Assembly (NCBI RefSeq): GCF_001278075.1
Contig: NZ_CP011340.1
Location: 4,836,001-4,900,000 of the forward strand
DNA length: 64,000 nt
Direction of reading: 5' to 3'
DNA from: Streptomyces pristinaespiralis
GTDB lineage: Bacteria; Actinomycetota; Actinomycetes; Streptomycetales; Streptomycetaceae
Each line of letters begins with the position of its first letter. The first letter of the stretch is position 1. Under the pieces are notes generated by a model. It worked only from the letters and a program-made list of their open reading frames with translations, had not been told where the DNA came from and did no database searches. The translations under genes were made by a program, and so were the position numbers. Positions 60,341 to 64,000 of this stretch are shown here, in pieces.

Positions 60341-61729
60341 TCAACCCTTTTTCCGTAGCTCCTGTCCGAGGCTGTACGCGTAGCCGTCTGCCCTCTGAAG
60401 GAGCTGTACGTTCCTGTACGAGACGTTGAAGCGGCCCTGGGCGGTCGTGAGGCTGTGGCGGCCCGTGGACCGGGCGGCGAGCCTCCCCGACCATGTTCCT
60501 TTCCAACGGCCTTTCGGAACGGTCGCCCGGACCAGATCGCCGGTGACGAATCCGTAGTGCCTCTTTCGGCGCGGACGCCTGAGACGCGGAAAGCCGAACC
60601 TGTCCGGCGTCGTACGGGCGTACACCCCTCTTCCCGCCGCTTTGACGACGAGGATCCGGGCGCAGACACGGACGATGGCGTCGCCGTTCTCGTGGTCCAG
60701 CCCTCCGACGGAGAGCGCGTCGAGCGTATGGGTCTTGCCCAGTCCCATGGCCTCGCGATTCCACTTCGTGCGGGCACCGGTCCATGTGTGCACCGGCGGT
60801 CCCAGGTGCTCGAGTGCACTGATCAGCCGTCCACGAGTCGCGTTCATCGCCGCCGCATCGTGCAGTGGCACTCCGACGTCGCGGAGGATCCGCTCGAGGC
60901 GCTCCGGAGAGCCAGCAAGGAATTCCTCGACAGGGGTCGCGCCCTTGGCCTTGTTGCAGGGGACACATGCGAGTGTCAGGTTCGACAGCCGACTGGACCC
61001 GCCGCGACTGCGGGGGCGAATGTGTTCGGCGTTCAGCGGCACGCCCGATGCGCCGCAATAGGCGCAAGACCTTTGCCACCGGACCAGCAGAAGCTCGCGG
61101 ATCTCGGTCCCGGCGAGCGCGCCCCTGCGGTATTCGATCGCTTCGAGTCCTCGGCCCTCGCTCATCGCGTGTGTGTCGAAGGCCGCGTGCTCCACATGGA
61201 TCTCTGTGACGGGAGCCAGTCGACGGAGGCGGTCCGTCACGGAGGCCACGGATTCCACCCTGTGTCGTAGGGACGGGGCCAACCAGCCGGCCGAACGGGC
61301 CCGGTTCCGGTTTCGCGGGGCTCGGTACCGGCAGTTCGCCGAGCGGCGTCTACGTCGGTAGCCCGCACGCTGTGCCATGGCCCTGCGGATCTGTTCGCCT
61401 CTGTGGAGGAGCTCGACCGAGACAAGACCACGCCGCACCGTGGCCGTGCTGCCGCCGACAAGTCTTTCCGCCTTCGTGTCGGTGACAGCGATGCCGGTGG
61501 CCTTGGACCCGGGATCGATGCGTAGTTGCACGCCGGCGACTTCCGACTCACCGCGGCCGCGATCCTTGAGCCGGATGGTGAACGGTGCGAGACGCACGAC
61601 GACAGCCCGGGATCTCCGCAACAATTCACGTGCCCGGGCAGGATGGCACGGCATGAGCGGAACGCCGTCCCGAGCGAGCACGAAGACCCGGCCGGAGCCG
61701 GCACCGCCGCTGTACCCACTGCTTTCCAT
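60341..61729 (-). CDS. iscB: IscB, OMEGA-type RNA-guided HNH/RuvC nuclease
   Basis: A 462-residue IscB (IS200/IS605-group, Cas9 ancestor). Domains in order: PLMP domain (VFVLARDGVPLMP, PLMP at 24-27), RuvC-I LRIDPGSKATGIAV (Asp72), Arg-rich bridge helix (about 113-145), RuvC-II EIHVEHAAFD (Glu180), HNH with Cys222-X2-Cys225, His236, Asn250 and Cys255-X2-Cys258 (zinc pairs), RuvC-III KTHTLDALSVG (His334, Asp337), and a C-terminal TI/WED-like part. Every nuclease residue is intact, so it may be active. ATG 61729 gives the normal length; the frame runs to 61972 but that leader is low complexity. No TnpA transposase is present. The upstream non-coding region is where an omega-RNA should lie. Confidence 0.93.
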   Translation of the reverse strand: MESSGYSGGAGSGRVFVLARDGVPLMPCHPARARELLRRSRAVVVRLAPFTIRLKDRGRGESEVAGVQLRIDPGSKATGIAVTDTKAERLVGGSTATVRRGLVSVELLHRGEQIRRAMAQRAGYRRRRRSANCRYRAPRNRNRARSAGWLAPSLRHRVESVASVTDRLRRLAPVTEIHVEHAAFDTHAMSEGRGLEAIEYRRGALAGTEIRELLLVRWQRSCAYCGASGVPLNAEHIRPRSRGGSSRLSNLTLACVPCNKAKGATPVEEFLAGSPERLERILRDVGVPLHDAAAMNATRGRLISALEHLGPPVHTWTGARTKWNREAMGLGKTHTLDALSVGGLDHENGDAIVRVCARILVVKAAGRGVYARTTPDRFGFPRLRRPRRKRHYGFVTGDLVRATVPKGRWKGTWSGRLAARSTGRHSLTTAQGRFNVSYRNVQLLQRADGYAYSLGQELRKKG

Positions 61730-62416
61730 GGGAGCGTCACCGCTCCCGATCTCTGCCTGATCGGCGTGTCGCCGCCGGGACCCGGTGCTGCCGCCGGCGG
61801 TCTCCCCTCGCCCATGTTTCCTGCCGGTGCCCCGTTCCGCGACGGGGAGTCCGTGAGCCGTTTCGTCCCTGCTCCCAGGGGTGTCTGCTCCCACGGATTC
61901 CAGAGCAGGCTGCTGAGGAAGCACAGCCTGGTGGGTCTGCTCACCTACAGGCAACGTAGTCATCAGATGCACCGTCCTTGATCCTGTGATCGCGATGACT
62001 GGGGCTGGTCACTCCGCACGGGCAACATCGATGGGTGCTGGGAGCGAGTGACCTCACGAGTCCGAAAACACCTCGAAGCTAGTCCGGTGTCACCGGCGAA
62101 GGCCGGGAAAAGCACCTGCATCGCACAAATGTGTGACCCCTGGGGCTGTGGCCTTGGGACGGGGGTCCCGCGTGGTAGGAGCCCGGAGGCTGCCTCTTAC
62201 CGCTGGCGCGCGCAACAAAGAGCTCGCGCCGCACGGCTCCCGGGCGGTGCGGCAGTCGGCGCAGCAGATCCGCGGAAAGTGCGGGGCTGCGACACAGACC
62301 CGGCGGTCGACGCCGGGGCGATTTCCGCCGAACCGTATGTGTTGTGCGTCACGTTGAAGTTGAATGGTCGTGTCGGGCATCAGCGCACGTGGACACGTCC
62401 TGCAGGGGGTCCCGGG
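61730..62416. other. Non-coding region between iscB and PAS gene
   Basis: 687 bases without a convincing gene. The iscB-proximal part is dense in inverted repeats and is the expected omega-RNA site (separate entry). At 62084-62096 a perfect CCGGTG-T-CACCGG palindrome lies, and at 62133-62357 a plus-strand 74-codon frame rich in Arg/Ala has no ribosome site and no recognisable domain; I do not call it. The end carries the promoter of the PAS gene. Confidence 0.6.
61740..62060 (-). ncRNA. Candidate omega-RNA upstream of iscB
   Basis: IscB omega-RNAs are encoded just upstream of iscB, with the guide at the 5' end. On the minus strand this stretch has CCCCGT-N6-ACGGGG (about 61845-61828), CAGGCT-N13-AGCCTG and four CTGCTC/GAGCAG elements, consistent with a multi-stem RNA. 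The start, guide and target could not be set by eye; boundaries are approximate. No omega-RNA covariance search was possible here. Confidence 0.45.
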
Positions 62417-63805
62417 ATGAGTGCTTCCAGGAGTGAGATCACCGACGCGCCCGGTGCCGGCGGGCGCGAGCCGGGGCCGCCGGGGGCGGATCTGCTCGCG
62501 GCGCTGCTCGACGGCATGGACGCCGCGCTCTGCGCCTTCGACGCCGCGGGGGTCGTGACGCACTGGAACCGCGAGGCGGAGCGGATACTCGGCTGGTCGG
62601 CGCGGGAGGCGGTCGGGCGGCGGGGCTTCGCCGGGTGGGCCGTGCGCAGCGCGGACGCGGCCGAGGTGCAGGGGCGGTTGATGGCCGCGATGGACGCGCC
62701 GGGCCGGCAGGTGCACGAGTTCGCGCTGCTGCGCAAGGACGGCGGGCGGGTGCTCGTACGGACACAGTCCGCGCGGGTGCTGGGCGCGGACGGCAAGCCT
62801 GCCGGGGTCTACTGCGCCTTCAGCGAGGTGCACACGCAGATCGACCTGGAGCGGTCCATCGCGCTGAGCGAGGCGCTCTTCGACGAGGCGTCGTGGGGTG
62901 TCGTGCTGGTCGACGTGGATCTGCGTCCCGCCGTCGTCAACGGCGAGGCGGCCCGTGCGCTCGGGGCGGGCCGTACGTCCGCGCTCGGCCGGCCGCTCGG
63001 CGAGTTGCTGGAGCAGGGCGTGGAGGAGCTGGAGGGCGCGCTGCAGCACGTGCTGGCGGAGGGTGCGCCGCGGGGGCTCGTGGACCTGTGGGTGTCCGTC
63101 GCGCCGGCGGAGGGGCGTGAGCAACGGCGTTGCTGGCGCAGCGGGTTCGTGCGGCTGGCCTCCCCGCTGGCGGAGGAGCCGGTTCCGCTCGGGGTGGGGT
63201 GGCTGTTCCACGATGTGACGGACGCCAAGCTGGCGGAGCAGGAGGCGAACCGGCTGCGGTTCAGGTCGAGTCAGCTGCACCGGGCGGGGCGTGCGGCCTC
63301 GGAGTGCGAGGACCCGCTGGAGGCGGCGACCGCGTATCTCGACTTCGCGTTGGCGGGATTCGCCGATCACGCGCTGCTCGACGTGGCCGAGGGCGACGGC
63401 GAGGGCGGTGGCGGTACGGAGGGCGGCGGGGAACGTCTGGTGCGGGCCGTCGCGTCACCGGCCGGCGCGCCCGGCCCGGCCGCGGGCGTGGCGGGCGGTG
63501 GGCTTCCGGTGCGGTACGCGCCCGGGCACCCGGCGCTGCAGGCCGTGGAGCGGCTCGGCTCGGTGCGGGCGAGTGCCGGCGCGGAGGGCACGCCCGGGGA
63601 GTGGGCGGAGCGCCGGCAGTGGCCGAAGGAAGCGGCGCACGCCCTGTGCACGGTGCTGCGCAGCCGTGGCCGGACACTCGGCGTGCTGACCTTCCTGCGC
63701 GGCGCGGCCCGTCCGGCGTTCGAGCGTCCGGACGCCGTGTACGCGGAGAGCGTCGCGGTGCTCACCGCCTCGGCACTGGACCTGGCGCAGTCGACGGGCG
63801 ACTGA
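62417..63805 (+). CDS. PAS-PAS-GAF-like sensory protein
   Basis: A 462-residue soluble signalling protein. PAS 1 covers about residues 25-135 (DLLAALLDGMDAALCAFDAAGVVTHWNREAERILGWSAREAVGR); PAS 2, about 150-275 (LFDEASWGVVLVDVDLRPAVVNGEAARALGAGRTSALGRPLGEL). A C-terminal GAF-like part follows (about 290-455, AATAYLDFALAGFADHALLDVAEGD). No kinase or phosphatase domain is attached, although relatives often carry a PP2C SpoIIE domain. It may sense a ligand and act through protein contacts. ATG 62417 follows a G-rich stretch (GGGGG). Confidence 0.85.
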   Translation: MSASRSEITDAPGAGGREPGPPGADLLAALLDGMDAALCAFDAAGVVTHWNREAERILGWSAREAVGRRGFAGWAVRSADAAEVQGRLMAAMDAPGRQVHEFALLRKDGGRVLVRTQSARVLGADGKPAGVYCAFSEVHTQIDLERSIALSEALFDEASWGVVLVDVDLRPAVVNGEAARALGAGRTSALGRPLGELLEQGVEELEGALQHVLAEGAPRGLVDLWVSVAPAEGREQRRCWRSGFVRLASPLAEEPVPLGVGWLFHDVTDAKLAEQEANRLRFRSSQLHRAGRAASECEDPLEAATAYLDFALAGFADHALLDVAEGDGEGGGGTEGGGERLVRAVASPAGAPGPAAGVAGGGLPVRYAPGHPALQAVERLGSVRASAGAEGTPGEWAERRQWPKEAAHALCTVLRSRGRTLGVLTFLRGAARPAFERPDAVYAESVAVLTASALDLAQSTGD

Positions 63806-64000
63806 TGCCGGCGCACCGGGGCGCCGGCGGCGCGCTCGCCTGCGCGGCGGGCGGCCCCGGTCCCGGCTCGGTGCCGGTGACAGACCCGGCCGGCGCCCCC
63901 GGCCCGGCTCAGTGCCGTGGAAGATCCGGCGGCCACCCGGCCCGGGAGGGAGTGCCGGTGGGAGCCGCGGCCGGCGGACCCGCCCCGGGCTCAGTGCCGG
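63806..64000. other. Non-coding window end with degenerate 41-bp repeats
   Basis: After the PAS gene no frame is convincing. GTGCCG recurs at 63871, 63912, 63952 and 63994, 41, 40 and 42 bp apart, within an imperfect repeat containing GGCTCA or GGCTCG and CCGGC blocks. The last copy ends the window, and a minus-strand gene may end just beyond it. Confidence 0.5.

Noticed and set aside
61730..61972. N-terminal extension of IscB up to 61972
   Set aside because: Low-complexity sequence with no homology, lying where omega-RNA structure is expected; the PLMP domain starts soon after ATG 61729.
62133..62357. 74-codon plus-strand frame between iscB and the PAS gene
   Set aside because: No ribosome site, no recognisable domain, Arg/Ala-rich composition, in the region expected to be non-coding.

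Overview
The window is high-GC actinobacterial DNA, almost certainly Streptomyces. Supporting signs are very high third-position GC, many GTG starts and GTGA/ATGA gene overlaps, a WhiJ-like XRE/DUF397/ATP-binding set, a lone conservon-type GTPase, and GGGGGCACCTCCC...GGGGGAG palindromic repeats. I recognise no tRNA, rRNA operon or CRISPR array. The gene mix is mostly chromosomal housekeeping, signalling and catabolism, with one OMEGA-type (IscB) element near the right end.

Layout. 1-3.4 kb: FtsX-type ABC exporter and a divergent NarL-type two-component pair. 3.5-6.4 kb: HTH protein, DUF397/XRE pair and a divergent RsbW-like ATPase. 6.5-9.5 kb: lipoprotein, then an operon RsbQ hydrolase / RsbP-like PAS-PP2C phosphatase / RsbV-like STAS protein, a stress-signalling module close to that of Bacillus subtilis. 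10-17.5 kb: VOC protein, HTH-like protein, beta-propeller phytase, CtpE-like P-type ATPase, DUF2530 protein, NCS2 purine permease. 17.6-30.8 kb: MarR-MFS pair, a repeat-rich spacer, ThpR, a 28-residue membrane peptide, aldo/keto reductase, Uma2 nuclease, a MarR/AhpD-like divergent pair, thioesterase, hydrolases, methyltransferases and a TetR with a double operator. 31-35 kb: a secreted I36/FG-GAP protein with exact 156-bp repeats, then TetR plus a DrrAB-like exporter with its own double operator. 35-43.4 kb: cupin, serC, CvnD-like GTPase, a large FAD/Fe-S oxidoreductase, PNPOx protein, LysR and EamA exporter.

43.5-57.9 kb holds two notable catabolic blocks. The first is a two-gene operon of a secreted radical-copper (galactose-oxidase-like) oxidase and a DyP peroxidase fused to a bulb-lectin domain: a possible peroxide-producing and peroxide-consuming pair. 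The second is an eight-gene operon (MDMPI protein, AtuA/DUF1446, acyl-CoA carboxylase beta and alpha, acyl-CoA dehydrogenase, acyl-CoA ligase, enoyl-CoA hydratase, TetR). It resembles the Pseudomonas acyclic-terpene (atu) pathway and lacks HMG-CoA lyase. A perfect 18-bp palindrome in front of it is the obvious operator.

57.9-64 kb: citrate synthase 2, pdxH, an unusually structured intergenic region, iscB with a 687-base non-coding upstream region (the expected omega-RNA location), and a PAS-PAS protein. The region between pdxH and iscB carries, on the minus strand, a near-consensus promoter, a 16-base perfect complement of the 16S rRNA 3' end, a 12-codon reading frame and several long-range stems. 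I see no downstream gene for it, so a stand-alone RNA is the best guess. The IscB locus and this RNA are the strongest candidates for undescribed biology.
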